From positions 107,927-171,926 of the forward strand of contig JAKSLG010000003.1 in NCBI GenBank assembly GCA_024401295.1: a DNA stretch of 64,000 nt. The letters run 5' to 3'. Under the pieces are notes generated by a model. The model saw only the letters and a program-made list of their open reading frames with translations, did no database searches and was not told where the DNA came from. The number at the start of each line of letters is the position of its first letter. The stretch's first letter is position 1. Source of the stretch: Bacteroidales bacterium (lineage in GTDB: Bacteria; Bacteroidota; Bacteroidia; Bacteroidales; Marinilabiliaceae). A program made the position numbers and the translations under genes. Below are positions 1-9,443 of this stretch, one piece after another.

Positions 1-771
1 AGAGCCGAATTTATTTCGCCAATATTCTATCGCACAATCTCCGCTACAATGGTTGATAATCCATTTATCAACTCTCAGCAAAGACGATGCAATATTTGCC
101 TGGTTTTCAATCTCTTCAGAGACACGTCCCGAAAGGTGCAGGCCGCCAACAAACGCAGACAAACGACTTACACCCAACTGTTTTTTACAGAACTCAAACA
201 ACTGTTCAAGCCCGTGATGGGTACAACCGCCAAAAAGGACCGTCGAGCCTTCATAACGGATGATTGTGAACACCTCATCGGAAAACGTATCACACTCTAG
301 TTTGCCATCAGCGCCATCAACAACCAAATGTTCATTTCGCGGAGCTACATTCGGCAAAGTAAACAAAGTGACCTCATCGGAGATTTTTAATACGCCATCA
401 ACACAATGGACATCAAAACGATTGAGCACATCGGGATTCGGGAAACCATTGGGCTTAAGCATGACAGACGACAACGAATAGCGTTTGCGTGTTGCATTTT
501 TACCTATATATATAGGTATGCGATCGCTCGTTTTGGGAAAATATGACAAGCCACCCGCATGGTCATAATGTCCGTGACTGATGACACAAGCATCAACAGA
601 CGCGATATCAATTCCCAAAGACTCTGCGTTTCTAACATATTTGTCACTCTGCCCTGTATCGAGAAGCAGAGATTTCTCTCCGCATCGGACATGAACAGAT
701 AAACCGTGTTCACAGACGAACGTGTTTGACAATGTTCTATTGTCGTTGAGTATTGATATTTCTATGGACAT
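1..771 (-). CDS. MBL-fold metallohydrolase, COG1237-like (3' end outside window)
   Basis: The reading frame starts at ATG 771 and stays open to base 1, giving 257 residues without a stop, so the C-terminus lies beyond the window edge. The metallo-beta-lactamase metal motif SHGHYDH is at residues 65-71, followed by GGCTHHG near 182-188 and GGLHL near 210-214. This combination is characteristic of the COG1237 branch, which includes dihydropterin-ribofuranosylaminobenzene-phosphate synthase-like proteins and generic metal-dependent hydrolases. No signal peptide is seen, so it is probably cytoplasmic. It begins 15 bases after the stop of the upstream glycosyltransferase and is probably co-transcribed with it. 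The fold is secure; the substrate is unknown. Confidence 0.85.
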   Translation of the reverse strand, partial: MSIEISILNDNRTLSNTFVCEHGLSVHVRCGEKSLLLDTGQSDKYVRNAESLGIDIASVDACVISHGHYDHAGGLSYFPKTSDRIPIYIGKNATRKRYSLSSVMLKPNGFPNPDVLNRFDVHCVDGVLKISDEVTLFTLPNVAPRNEHLVVDGADGKLECDTFSDEVFTIIRYEGSTVLFGGCTHHGLEQLFEFCKKQLGVSRLSAFVGGLHLSGRVSEEIENQANIASSLLRVDKWIINHCSGDCAIEYWRNKFGS

Positions 772-786
772 ATTTCGAGGATGACT

Positions 787-1878
787 TTACCAAGTACGCT
801 TACTTCTAAAAACTGTTGCAAAAGCAATTGATACCAACACGAACGGATAAACCATAGCCAACAGGAAGGCATATCCTATCGAAGTTCGGGTCTGCCACAT
901 TCGATATGAGGAATTGATGAGGCATATTTCGGACAGCGTCTTTATTAGGAAAACTGCAATCGCAACCATTGGAGCCATGACTCCACAGACCGAGAAGATT
1001 ACAGCCAAAGGCCACGAAACATTTCCGAGCATCACCAATAATCCAAGATGGCTGACATCTGAATCTTTATAACCTGTAGATTTACGAAGCCATCGAGTTC
1101 GCTGACGTATGTAGCTCAAACAATCCGAAGGACAACTTGTATAAACAAGAGCTTCTTCACTCTTCAGGTATTGGATTTTTCCGCCGTTTCTCTTCACCGA
1201 CTGCAAGAGGAACATATCATCTCCAGAGATATATTCAGACTTCGAATCATGCGAGATAAAAACATCGCGACGAAATGCCATATTTGCCCCATTGCACATT
1301 GTCGGACGACCAAGAATGGCCGTTGAAGCAGTCACCATCTGCAACGAAACGAACTCTAGCTCCATAAGTTTTTGAGAGAGACGAGTATCGTTAGGATACA
1401 TCGCGACAGGTGCAATAATGATATCGGCATTCGATTGCTCAAAAGAAGATGCAATTGTTTTTGCCCATTCTGGAGATATCCGGCAATCAGCGTCTGTTAC
1501 GGCAATATATTCATTTTTAGCCATAGTCACACCCAGACGCTGAGCGTGTTTTTTCCCCTTCTCACCGGAATTTTCAACAACTCTCAGAAGATTCCGATTA
1601 TTCTCTTCAAGTCGCTTGGCTATCGTGTATGTTGTATCGGAACAATGATCACAGACAAAAATGATTTCGTTCAGACAATCGCTTTGCGACTTGAGGTCAT
1701 CAAACAATCTTTCGACATTCGACTCCTCATCATGAAGTGCAACAACAACACTAATGGATACGCCATGAGCATCGCTCAACCGAGCGTATGGCGTTCCGAT
1801 GTATATCCTCCACCAACGGCATACGGCAATCACATAGAGCAATGCACAGCAGACTATCGCTAAGACAAGAATTTTCAT
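787..1878 (-). CDS. Membrane-anchored family 2 glycosyltransferase
   Basis: This 363-residue protein has an N-terminal membrane segment (about residues 2-23), a GT-A catalytic domain starting at VSISVVVALHDEE with the DxD-type motif TDADCR, and a downstream QRTRWLRKS stretch like the QxxRW motif of processive GT2 enzymes. Hydrophobic segments follow in the last 90 residues. By family it would transfer a sugar from an NDP-sugar on the cytoplasmic face of the inner membrane. The ATG at 1878 lies only about 6 bases after the U-tract of a terminator that ends the upstream HU/SPOR gene, so its expression may depend on read-through. The MBL hydrolase follows after 15 bases. Acceptor and donor are unknown. 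Confidence 0.85.
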   Translation of the reverse strand: MKILVLAIVCCALLYVIAVCRWWRIYIGTPYARLSDAHGVSISVVVALHDEESNVERLFDDLKSQSDCLNEIIFVCDHCSDTTYTIAKRLEENNRNLLRVVENSGEKGKKHAQRLGVTMAKNEYIAVTDADCRISPEWAKTIASSFEQSNADIIIAPVAMYPNDTRLSQKLMELEFVSLQMVTASTAILGRPTMCNGANMAFRRDVFISHDSKSEYISGDDMFLLQSVKRNGGKIQYLKSEEALVYTSCPSDCLSYIRQRTRWLRKSTGYKDSDVSHLGLLVMLGNVSWPLAVIFSVCGVMAPMVAIAVFLIKTLSEICLINSSYRMWQTRTSIGYAFLLAMVYPFVLVSIAFATVFRSKRTW

Positions 1879-1883
1879 AAACG

Positions 1884-1906
1884 AAAAAGGGAGGCTTTTG
1901 CCTCCC
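1884..1906 (-). terminator. Rho-independent terminator after HU/SPOR gene
   Basis: A perfect 7-bp stem (GGGAGGC/GCCTCCC, 1889-1895 with 1900-1906) with a 4-base loop is followed on the minus strand by five T residues (1884-1888). It lies 22 bases past the HU/SPOR stop codon and directly before the start codon of the next gene, so it could act as an attenuator. Confidence 0.85.
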
Positions 1907-1927
1907 CCACTCTATTGATATTCAATA

Positions 1928-2836
1928 TTATTCGCCTGAGTTTGTAATATAGCTTTCGATACGATAAGTATCTACGATATATTCCTGTCGAGCTTCCGCA
2001 TCTGGGAGTCGGTCATAGCTGTCGATAATAGCAACATAATTGTCGCGGAATGTGCCGACAGCTGCATTGTCGAAGCCTTTTTCTTTCAACTGCTTTACAC
2101 GATTTGCAGCTGCAGCTTCATTGTTATATGTGCCGACGATAATGTTATAACGCTTATCAGATGCTATTTTTACGATATGAGAATCCTCTTCAGCTGGAGC
2201 AGCATCTTCAACTGTTGTCGTATCAGCAGGAGCGACTGTTGTTGGAGCAACAACCTGCTCAACCTTCGTTTCTTCCTCACCGAAGAAGAAATTATATACG
2301 CAATTGTCCTTGTTAATCACGAACAGACAAAGGAAAATACAAACAAGGAAGAGCAATGCTATAAGAATAACAATAAGCCATTTCTTACGCTTGCGATCTT
2401 CTTCATCATCATATTGATAGCTGTAATCAGATGAAGGTGCAACCTTGACTTCAGGTTCAGAATCTGCTTCAGATTTTGACGCATCAGCAACAGCCTGAAC
2501 GATATCAATATTCACGCCAGACGTCGAAGCGTTCGAATCAGCTGTAAACTCAACAGACTCATTATTCCTCTTCAAAGTACCGATGCCTTCGAGCGAAACA
2601 GTTTCACCATTGTCGAGCTGCTGCTTGAGAGCATCTACGAAAGACTGAACTTTCTGCTTTGCTTCATCGGCAGACACACCCTCTTTTTCGGCAACCATAC
2701 CAGACAAAGCACCGTCGTCAAAATTTAAAAACTGATTATAGACGATTCCACCTTCAGTCGACGACATAAATGCGCCAAACCCAGGAACGATTACTCGCTG
2801 GTTCTGATTCAATAATTGTTGTATGTACTGATCCAT
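1928..2836 (-). CDS. HU-domain and SPOR-domain membrane protein
   Basis: The 302-residue protein has three parts. Residues 1-95 form a tandem HU-like region of the CCDC81-like prokaryotic type (start MDQYIQQLLNQNQRVIVPGF, then VSLEGIGTLKRN). A basic stretch DRKRKK precedes one membrane helix at about 150-175. The C-terminal 75 residues form a SPOR domain (IIVGTYNNEAAAANRVKQLK), which binds denuded peptidoglycan glycan strands in characterised proteins. A cytoplasmic HU-like head with a periplasmic SPOR tail is common in Bacteroidota. A role linking the nucleoid side with the cell wall is inference. It has its own promoter-like box upstream and a terminator downstream. Confidence 0.85.
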   Translation of the reverse strand: MDQYIQQLLNQNQRVIVPGFGAFMSSTEGGIVYNQFLNFDDGALSGMVAEKEGVSADEAKQKVQSFVDALKQQLDNGETVSLEGIGTLKRNNESVEFTADSNASTSGVNIDIVQAVADASKSEADSEPEVKVAPSSDYSYQYDDEEDRKRKKWLIVILIALLFLVCIFLCLFVINKDNCVYNFFFGEEETKVEQVVAPTTVAPADTTTVEDAAPAEEDSHIVKIASDKRYNIIVGTYNNEAAAANRVKQLKEKGFDNAAVGTFRDNYVAIIDSYDRLPDAEARQEYIVDTYRIESYITNSGE

Positions 2837-2865
2837 GATTTTGGTTTCTCTGATTATTTAGGTTG

Positions 2866-2899
2866 CAAATTTAATAATCTTTTCATTTATAGGCACAAA
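2866..2899 (-). promoter_or_regulatory. Bacteroidota-type promoter for HU/SPOR gene
   Basis: On the minus strand TAAATTTG (2866-2873) matches the TAnnTTTG -7 box, and a TTTG (2896-2899) lies 22 bases upstream, slightly longer than the usual 19-21 spacing. It is 30 bases before the start codon at 2836. Confidence 0.5.
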
Positions 2900-3077
2900 C
2901 ATCGATTATTTATTATCAATAATATCCTATATTTTCATACAAGACTATCAAACATCGTTTTTATCGACGAAAAGCCATCCACGATGCCAGCCCTATTCTA
3001 CAAATTCATTGCTTTCGAATCCCGAACGGATCCCGAAGGCATCTCGAAGGATTACCGAAGGCTCGGATGTGCGAAAA

Positions 3078-4721
3078 TCAGTTCGTTTTACGACGTTCGA
3101 GTTCACGAAGGCTCTCCATCTTCTTTAATTCCAGATACTCTGCAATACCGCAAAGATTTTCACGCACGCGCTGATGACCGAATTCGAAGACCTTACCGAC
3201 AATTCCATTGAGAAAATCTCGATCGTGGCTAACCAATATCAACGTTCCGTCATAATCAATGAGAGCCTGCTTAAGGACATCCTTAGTCTTCAAATCGAGA
3301 TGATTGGTCGGCTCATCGAGGATGAGGAGATTCACAGGTTCAAGCAAAAGACGAAGAATTGCGAGACGAGTTCGCTCACCGCCAGAAAGGACCTTGACCT
3401 TCTTTTCAAGATCATCGCCGGCGAACATAAATGCGCCCAACATATTGCGAATCTTCGTTCGTATATCGCCTTTCGCAACAGTATCGATTGTCTGGAAGAC
3501 CGTCAATTCACCATCAAGCAAAGTAGCCTGATTTTGAGCAAAATAACCGATTTGGACATTATGTCCGATATTCATCGTTCCGCCGTGTTCAATCTCTCCC
3601 ATAATACACTTAACCATCGTTGACTTACCCTCGCCATTACGACCGACGAAAGCGACCTTATTACCTCGCTCGATTGAAAAACCAGCATCCTTAAAGACAA
3701 CATGATCGCCATAAGACTTTGAAATTTCAGTTGCGACAACGGGCCATTGTCCACTGCGTGGCGAAGGAGGAAACTTCAAATGAATGCTCGATGTATCTTC
3801 TTCATCAACTTCGATGAGCTCCATTTTTTCAAGCATTCTGACGCGGCTCTGAACCTGGTTTGTCTTACTGTATGTACCCTTGAAACGCTCAATAAAATCC
3901 TGTGTTTCTGCAATTTCCTTTTGCTGTTGCTCATATTGCTTCATCTGCTGTTCACGGCGTTCCTTGCGCAATTCGAGGTAGTGACTATACGACGCCTTGT
4001 AGTCGTATATCTTGCCCATCGAAATTTCGATTGTTCGTGTAGTAATGGAATCGACAAAAGCCCTGTCGTGACTAATCACCACGACAGCCTTCGACGACTC
4101 ACGAATAAAATTCTCAAGCCATATAATACTCTCAATATCAAGATGATTAGTTGGCTCATCAAGCAGAAGAACATCTGGATTCTTAAGCAGCAGTTTCGCC
4201 AATTCAATACGCATTCGCCAACCGCCAGAGAAATCACTCGTTGGTCGGTCAAAATCCGTGCGTTCAAAGCCAAGACCAAGAAGCATCTTCTCAACATCCT
4301 CGTCGAAATGCGTCAAATCTATTGCATAGAACTTCTCAGAAAGTGCAGTAACCTTCTCGATGAGTTTCATATACTCTTCACTCTCATAATCCGTACGAGT
4401 TTCGAGTTCATGATTAATAGCATCAATTTCAGCCTCAGCCTCTTTGAGATGAGCGAACGCAAGTGAAGCCTCTTCAAATACGGTACGTCCATCTTCAGTA
4501 AGCATGTGCTGTGGCAGATACGCAACTACAGTATCCTTTGGCGTTGACACCTTGCCACTCGTCGGCTGACGTTGTCCTGACAAAATCTTTAGAAGTGTAC
4601 TTTTTCCCGCGCCATTCTTGCCCATCAACGCAATGCGGTCCTTCTCGTTAATCTGAAACGAAATGCCTTTGAAAAGAGTTTTTCCGTCAAACTCTACGGC
4701 AATATTATCAACTGAAATCAT
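3078..4721 (-). CDS. ABC-F family ATPase
   Basis: The 547-residue protein carries two complete ABC ATPase domains and no membrane segment. Walker A is GKNGAGKST in the first and GRNGEGKST in the second; signatures are DFSGGWRMR and LSGGERTR; both have LLDEPTNHLD-type Walker B motifs. A charged linker rich in Glu, Gln and Lys separates them. This is the ABC-F architecture: soluble ribosome-associated factors that relieve stalling or protect against antibiotics. The frame stays open 67 codons further upstream, but ATG 4721 opens directly on the conserved N-terminus (MISVDNIAVEFDGK), and the extension would cover the promoter region. The subfamily cannot be assigned securely. Confidence 0.92.
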   Translation of the reverse strand: MISVDNIAVEFDGKTLFKGISFQINEKDRIALMGKNGAGKSTLLKILSGQRQPTSGKVSTPKDTVVAYLPQHMLTEDGRTVFEEASLAFAHLKEAEAEIDAINHELETRTDYESEEYMKLIEKVTALSEKFYAIDLTHFDEDVEKMLLGLGFERTDFDRPTSDFSGGWRMRIELAKLLLKNPDVLLLDEPTNHLDIESIIWLENFIRESSKAVVVISHDRAFVDSITTRTIEISMGKIYDYKASYSHYLELRKERREQQMKQYEQQQKEIAETQDFIERFKGTYSKTNQVQSRVRMLEKMELIEVDEEDTSSIHLKFPPSPRSGQWPVVATEISKSYGDHVVFKDAGFSIERGNKVAFVGRNGEGKSTMVKCIMGEIEHGGTMNIGHNVQIGYFAQNQATLLDGELTVFQTIDTVAKGDIRTKIRNMLGAFMFAGDDLEKKVKVLSGGERTRLAILRLLLEPVNLLILDEPTNHLDLKTKDVLKQALIDYDGTLILVSHDRDFLNGIVGKVFEFGHQRVRENLCGIAEYLELKKMESLRELERRKTN

Positions 4722-4747
4722 TATGCTAATCAAAAAAAATTCGTTTG

Positions 4748-4755
4748 CAAAGATA
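4748..4755 (-). promoter_or_regulatory. -7 promoter box for ABC-F gene
   Basis: TATCTTTG on the minus strand matches TAnnTTTG exactly and lies 26 bases upstream of ATG 4721, in the 150-base gap to the divergent GT8 gene. No clear -33 TTTG was seen. Confidence 0.55.
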
Positions 4756-4871
4756 CGAAAAAGACAGACTAAAACAGAAGGAGATAAATCCTCGATTACA
4801 TACGATGCTTTTTTTTTGTTTCTCAAACAAAAAATATGCAACTTTGCATCACACAGATTCAAAACAGACGC

Positions 4872-5810
4872 ATGATAGACATTGCCATAAATATCGACTC
4901 CGATTTTGTTACATACGCTCATGTCATGCTATATTCGCTCGAGGAGAGCAATCTCGAGGAATCCTTCACCATACACGTCATAAACATTGGTTTGAATGAC
5001 GCTCACAAGAAGGAGTTTGTCAGCAAACACTCAAAAATGGAATTCCGATTCTATAGTGTTGACGACGGTGTGGTTACAAATCTTCCGATGTGGCGCAAAG
5101 ACTATGTCTCATCTGCCACATATCTGCGTATATTTATGCCGGATCTTCTTCCTCAGTCTGTCAACAAAGTCCTTTTCCTCGACTGCGATACACTGATTCT
5201 GGATAGTATTCGTGAATTGTGGGATACTGACCTCGAAACGGAGGGCTTGATGATTGCCGCTGTAGAAGAACGTCCTCCATACGACACAAAGAAGCCTGCA
5301 CTACTGAACTATAACGCAGAGTTGTCATATTTCAACGCTGGAGTTGCCCTCATCAACCTCAAGGCCATGAGGAATTGCGATTTTTCAAACAAGGCATCTC
5401 TGTTCATAGAAGAGAATCGCAATATTCTCCAGCATCACGATCAGGACATAATGAATGCGCTGGCTGCAGGACGCACAAAATTCATCTCTTGCAGATGGAA
5501 TCTGCTCGACTTCTTCACATTCAAGAATCCTGAAATACAAAGCCGACGAAACGAGGATCTTCGTGAAGCTCTTTGCAAACCTGCAATCGTACATTTCTCA
5601 AACAAGCGCAAACCTTGGCGATACAATTGCGACAATCCTTTCCGCAACCTATATTTGGACAAGGCATCACAATATGGCGTAATAGTCGAATCCACATGGG
5701 AATTGGAAAAGAAATATCGTCTACGTAAAATCCTATATTCAATTCTTCTCAAGAAATCGAAATATCTCAAGCCTGAACAAGTCACATATTTATCCGACTT
5801 ATTCGCATAA
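4872..5810 (+). CDS. Family 8 glycosyltransferase
   Basis: The 312-residue protein starts at MIDIAINIDSDF and carries the GT8 hallmarks: LFLDCDTLIL with the DxD metal site at Asp104/Asp106, FNAGVALINLK, the HHDQDIMNA stretch, and a C-terminal HFSNKRKPW that matches the family's HxxGxxKPW-like motif. Such retaining enzymes add galactose or glucose to lipopolysaccharide or related glycans from UDP-sugars in the cytoplasm. The frame opens at 4836, but ATG 4872 fits the family N-terminus. It is divergent from the ABC-F gene and followed by a separate promoter for two more glycosyltransferases. Acceptor unknown. Confidence 0.9.
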   Translation: MIDIAINIDSDFVTYAHVMLYSLEESNLEESFTIHVINIGLNDAHKKEFVSKHSKMEFRFYSVDDGVVTNLPMWRKDYVSSATYLRIFMPDLLPQSVNKVLFLDCDTLILDSIRELWDTDLETEGLMIAAVEERPPYDTKKPALLNYNAELSYFNAGVALINLKAMRNCDFSNKASLFIEENRNILQHHDQDIMNALAAGRTKFISCRWNLLDFFTFKNPEIQSRRNEDLREALCKPAIVHFSNKRKPWRYNCDNPFRNLYLDKASQYGVIVESTWELEKKYRLRKILYSILLKKSKYLKPEQVTYLSDLFA

Positions 5811-5852
5811 AGCACAGACATTTACGGTATTGCATCAGGTCGGGCAAAAATC

Positions 5853-5884
5853 TTTGCGTTTCTTAATCAAAAGACGTATCTTTG
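5853..5884 (+). promoter_or_regulatory. Promoter for GT2 / GT2-GT4 genes
   Basis: TTTG at 5853-5856 and TATCTTTG at 5877-5884 are separated by 20 bases, an exact match to the Bacteroidota sigma-ABfr-type consensus. Transcription would begin near 5890, leaving a leader of about 80 bases before ATG 5969. Confidence 0.75.
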
Positions 5885-5968
5885 TGAATGTTGAAAACTG
5901 AATATATGACAGATTTCGTTGTTTTATAATCGGTTTCCGTAATATTAAAAGCCAAAATATCCGTACCA

Positions 5969-6892
5969 ATGAAAACGTCGGTAGCAATCTGCACCTACAA
6001 TGGAGAAAAATATATAGAAAGCCAACTCCTTTCAATCATAAATCAGACCATCAAGGTGGATGAAATCGTTGTTTCCGACGATGGCTCAACGGACAAAACA
6101 TACGAAATCATCACAAAAATAAAAGAAACAAGTGGAGCAAACATCAGGTGGACAAAAAACGAGGCGTCCCTTGGCGTATGCGCTAATTTTGACAAATGCA
6201 TCAAAGATTGTTCTGGTGACATCATATTCCTTTCTGATCAGGATGATATATGGATGGAGAACAAGGTCGAAATAACCTTGGAATGGTTTAAGTCCAACCC
6301 TCAAAAAGAGGTCGCATTTTCAAATGCAATTTTCATAGACGAGAACAACAATAGATATTCTGACAGGACTTTGCTCGAGACCGTTGGTTTCAGCCCAAAG
6401 GCTATGAAACATTTCGATTGGGGATTTCAAATTGAAGCACTTTTGCTTCACAACCGATGTACGGGCGCAGCAATGGCCTTCAGAAGTTCATTCGTTCCTT
6501 TTCTCAACATAGATAAAACGGCAACAACAAAAAACGAATTGCCTCTCCACGACTTTACTATCGCACTATCTGCCGCAAGCAGACAAGTGCTAGGATATAT
6601 AAAGCAACCTCTTATCAAGTACAGAGTCCACGCTTCTCAAGAATGCGGACTCGGCGAATGGATAAAGAATCCACCTCAGGACGACAACCTTATCAGACCA
6701 CTGATACCTGTCGACAGGTTCGTGAACTACGTCTTGCCGGAATGCCGAGAGAGAGCGACCTTCGGCATAAAACGCATAAATATCAGAAGAAATAAATTGA
6801 AGGTCTTGCGCAATATTGTCAATTATCACAAAATATATGGCCGTATTGCGTTCCGCCCATTTTTCTACGACCTGCTTAATAAGCACGATTAA
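5969..6892 (+). CDS. Family 2 glycosyltransferase (rhamnosyltransferase-like)
   Basis: This soluble 307-residue protein begins with the GT-A nucleotide-binding strand VAICTYNGEKYIESQLLSI, followed by VVSDDGSTD and the metal motif FLSDQDDIW (residues about 90-98). The SDQDDIW form is typical of rhamnosyl- or glucosyltransferases of O-antigen loci. No membrane segment is seen, so it probably works at the inner face of the inner membrane on a lipid-linked acceptor. It follows a strong promoter and precedes the 830-residue GT fusion by 44 bases, suggesting an operon. Donor and acceptor are unknown. Confidence 0.88.
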   Translation: MKTSVAICTYNGEKYIESQLLSIINQTIKVDEIVVSDDGSTDKTYEIITKIKETSGANIRWTKNEASLGVCANFDKCIKDCSGDIIFLSDQDDIWMENKVEITLEWFKSNPQKEVAFSNAIFIDENNNRYSDRTLLETVGFSPKAMKHFDWGFQIEALLLHNRCTGAAMAFRSSFVPFLNIDKTATTKNELPLHDFTIALSAASRQVLGYIKQPLIKYRVHASQECGLGEWIKNPPQDDNLIRPLIPVDRFVNYVLPECRERATFGIKRINIRRNKLKVLRNIVNYHKIYGRIAFRPFFYDLLNKHD

Positions 6893-6936
6893 ATAGCACG
6901 GCAATTAGGACAGTCTTACTTATCACCATAGAGAAG

Positions 6937-9429
6937 ATGAAATTACTACCAAAATTTATTAGACATGCCTTTGACAAGATTTATACCTTGTCATTAATCA
7001 AAGCGTCTGGACTATTTGACGCTGAATGGTATGCTGAAAAATACATGAAGAAATCCGACTTCAAGATGAAGCCATTGAAGCATTTTCTGAAGAAAGGTTT
7101 TTATAAAGGCTACTCCCCATCTCCAAATTTCTCGTGCACAAGATATGTTACAGCATATCCTCTAATTAAAGCGCAGGGGCGCAACCCTTTGCTTCATTAT
7201 CTGAGACATGGCCGTTTCCAGGGATATATCTGCTATGGAGAGAATTCTATTGGAGAACTTAATGACACACCTACATCAGCAACACCTCTGATCAGCATAA
7301 TCGTAACCAGCTATAACTACGAAAAATTCATCCGTGAGACGTTAGACTCGTTGCTACAACAGACCTATAACAATTATGAAATCATAGTTGTTGATGACGG
7401 ATCTAAAGACAACTCTGTAAGTGTCATAAAAAGCTATGTAGCAAAACACGACAAGATAAGACTCCTACAGCATCCTAACGGAACTAACGAAGGAATTATC
7501 GCATCAATGAAACTCGCTATATCAGATACAAAGGGAGATTATGTTGCATTCTGTGAAAGCGACGACTATTGGGCCGCGAACCACCTCGAGAAGAAGGTTG
7601 AAATGATAAACAAATACAAGAACGTGAATATCATTTCAAACAATATTCAGCTTTTTGGTGATAAGAAATGCGTAGAACAAAGGAAAGAATACATCTCAAC
7701 TGTTCGAAAACTGCTCAGAGACGGTGGCAATAAAATAGATTTACTACATAACCAGGAGGTGAACTTCATACCGACTTTTTCATCAGTAATGATAAAAAAA
7801 GAGGTACTTCTGTCATTGGACTTCGAATCGCCGATACCTGCATGGATTGATTTTTGGCTATACAGACAGATACTAAAAGACAATCTACTCTTTTTCGTTG
7901 AAGAGAAACTCACATTCTGGAGGCAGCATGCATCTTACAACGGCGCCGATTTCATAGAAGACAAATTCGATATCAACAACGCGATATTCTTGCCTGCCAG
8001 TGACAAAATCATAGGCATTAAGAATCCTTTACAAAACACTGAGGGACTGGAAAGCGTGCGGAAATCAAAACTTTTTGACAGTTCATACTACGTAAACAAC
8101 GTACAAGACACACTATATGGATTGAAACCATCCATGCACTATTGCACTATTGGTTGGAAAACCGGATACAATCCTTCTGCAAAATTCCACAATAACGCAT
8201 ACTTGACGCAAAACACAGAACTTATATCTGCCAATATGTGTCCTCTCGACCATTATGAATATGGTGGACGAAAAGAAGGTCGAATAATGCACAGTGTGCG
8301 TGAAGTTGAAGAACACAGCTTCAGCAATTCTGATCTTGAGCGAATACAGGAAATCCGTAAAAGCAAGAAAACCATATTGTTATTCAGTCATGAAATAACA
8401 ATGACAGGCGCGCCTAGAGCACTTCTTAATCTAGCAATCAGCCTAAAAAGACATGGTGCTCACCCCGTTATACTGTCCCGACAAGAAGGCAATCTACTTT
8501 CTGAAATAGAATCGGAAGGGATTGACTATAAAATTGTCTATAACTTGATCTCGCATAAGTCTCCGAACGTAAAGGAAATAACCTTTAAAGACTACGCATC
8601 CTGCTTCGACATCGTTCTGTTCAACACAATTGCAACCCTTCCATTGATTAGAGAAATAAGAAGCATTGAATCGAAGAAAATATGCTGGGTTCATGAGGGT
8701 TGGACAAGCGTTCAGAGTTTTACATTCAACGGCAAAACAAGACAATACCTTGAGGCTTTTGATAAAATATTAGTTGTTGGCCGCTATGCCGAGAACGTAT
8801 TGAAAAAGAGATATCCGAGCCTGAAAAATACCAGTCAATTCCTATACGGAATAATAGAAAGCGAATCTACAAAGAGAGAGGCAAATCATATTTCGGACAA
8901 AGTACGAATGGTTATGGCTGCGACCATAGATGTCCGCAAAGGATATGATGTATTGGTCGAGGCTCTAAAACTGGTTCCAACTGATATTTTGTCGAAAATG
9001 GAAATCTCCATAGCAGGAAACGAGCACGACAAGAACATGGCAGATATGCTGAAATCACAAACAAATGTAGAAATACATGTCCTTGGCGAGATCAAACATG
9101 ATGATGTTCTTGACAAAATTTCTCACTCCGATATCTTGTTATGCACATCAATTGATGACCCGATGCCTATTTCTTGCACAGAGGCAATGATGTTCGGCGT
9201 ACCTGTTTTGGTAAGCGACAATACAGGAACCGCTTCTTTCATAAAAGATGGCATTAACGGCTTTGTATTTAAAAGTGGTGATGTGAAGATGTTGGCAAAG
9301 AAGTTAATCCATATAGTCAACAACGCAGATACATTACCTGCTATCGGACAAAAGTCAACCGCAATATACGCAAGCAATTTTAGTCCATGCTCATTTGACA
9401 GAAATGTCACAAAGACATTCCTTTCATAA
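6937..9429 (+). CDS. Two-domain glycosyltransferase (GT2-GT4 fusion) with repeated accessory domain
   Basis: This 830-residue protein is modular. Residues about 24-98 form an accessory domain (GLFDAEWYAEKY ... NPLLHYLRHGRFQGY). A GT2 domain follows at about 117-340 (SIIVTSYNYEKFI, VVDDGSKDN, CESDDYW). A second copy of the accessory domain lies at about 375-449 (KLFDSSYY ... CPLDHYEYGGRKEGR). A GT-B fold GT4 domain fills 478-830, with HEITMTGAPRALLNLA at its start and the donor-site motif DPMPISCTEAMMFGVPVL. One polypeptide probably adds two sugars in sequence. The GT4 half resembles the separate GT4 at 11219-12751, which carries a third copy of the accessory domain. There is no signal peptide or membrane helix. 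The glycan made is unknown. Confidence 0.9.
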   Translation: MKLLPKFIRHAFDKIYTLSLIKASGLFDAEWYAEKYMKKSDFKMKPLKHFLKKGFYKGYSPSPNFSCTRYVTAYPLIKAQGRNPLLHYLRHGRFQGYICYGENSIGELNDTPTSATPLISIIVTSYNYEKFIRETLDSLLQQTYNNYEIIVVDDGSKDNSVSVIKSYVAKHDKIRLLQHPNGTNEGIIASMKLAISDTKGDYVAFCESDDYWAANHLEKKVEMINKYKNVNIISNNIQLFGDKKCVEQRKEYISTVRKLLRDGGNKIDLLHNQEVNFIPTFSSVMIKKEVLLSLDFESPIPAWIDFWLYRQILKDNLLFFVEEKLTFWRQHASYNGADFIEDKFDINNAIFLPASDKIIGIKNPLQNTEGLESVRKSKLFDSSYYVNNVQDTLYGLKPSMHYCTIGWKTGYNPSAKFHNNAYLTQNTELISANMCPLDHYEYGGRKEGRIMHSVREVEEHSFSNSDLERIQEIRKSKKTILLFSHEITMTGAPRALLNLAISLKRHGAHPVILSRQEGNLLSEIESEGIDYKIVYNLISHKSPNVKEITFKDYASCFDIVLFNTIATLPLIREIRSIESKKICWVHEGWTSVQSFTFNGKTRQYLEAFDKILVVGRYAENVLKKRYPSLKNTSQFLYGIIESESTKREANHISDKVRMVMAATIDVRKGYDVLVEALKLVPTDILSKMEISIAGNEHDKNMADMLKSQTNVEIHVLGEIKHDDVLDKISHSDILLCTSIDDPMPISCTEAMMFGVPVLVSDNTGTASFIKDGINGFVFKSGDVKMLAKKLIHIVNNADTLPAIGQKSTAIYASNFSPCSFDRNVTKTFLS

Positions 9430-9443
9430 GGAAATGCACAAAA

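Noticed and set aside
3000-3070. CGAAGG-type short repeats as a CRISPR or regulatory array
   Set aside because: Only three six-base matches at uneven spacing; no repeat-spacer structure. No CRISPR array was seen anywhere in the window.
3747-4466. Plus-strand open frame of 239 codons
   Set aside because: It is antisense to the ABC-F gene, whose two ATPase domains are intact, and its translation shows no family pattern.
4722-4922. N-terminal extension of the ABC-F protein by 67 residues
   Set aside because: The extension lies outside the conserved domain, covers the promoter box and overlaps the divergent GT8 gene.
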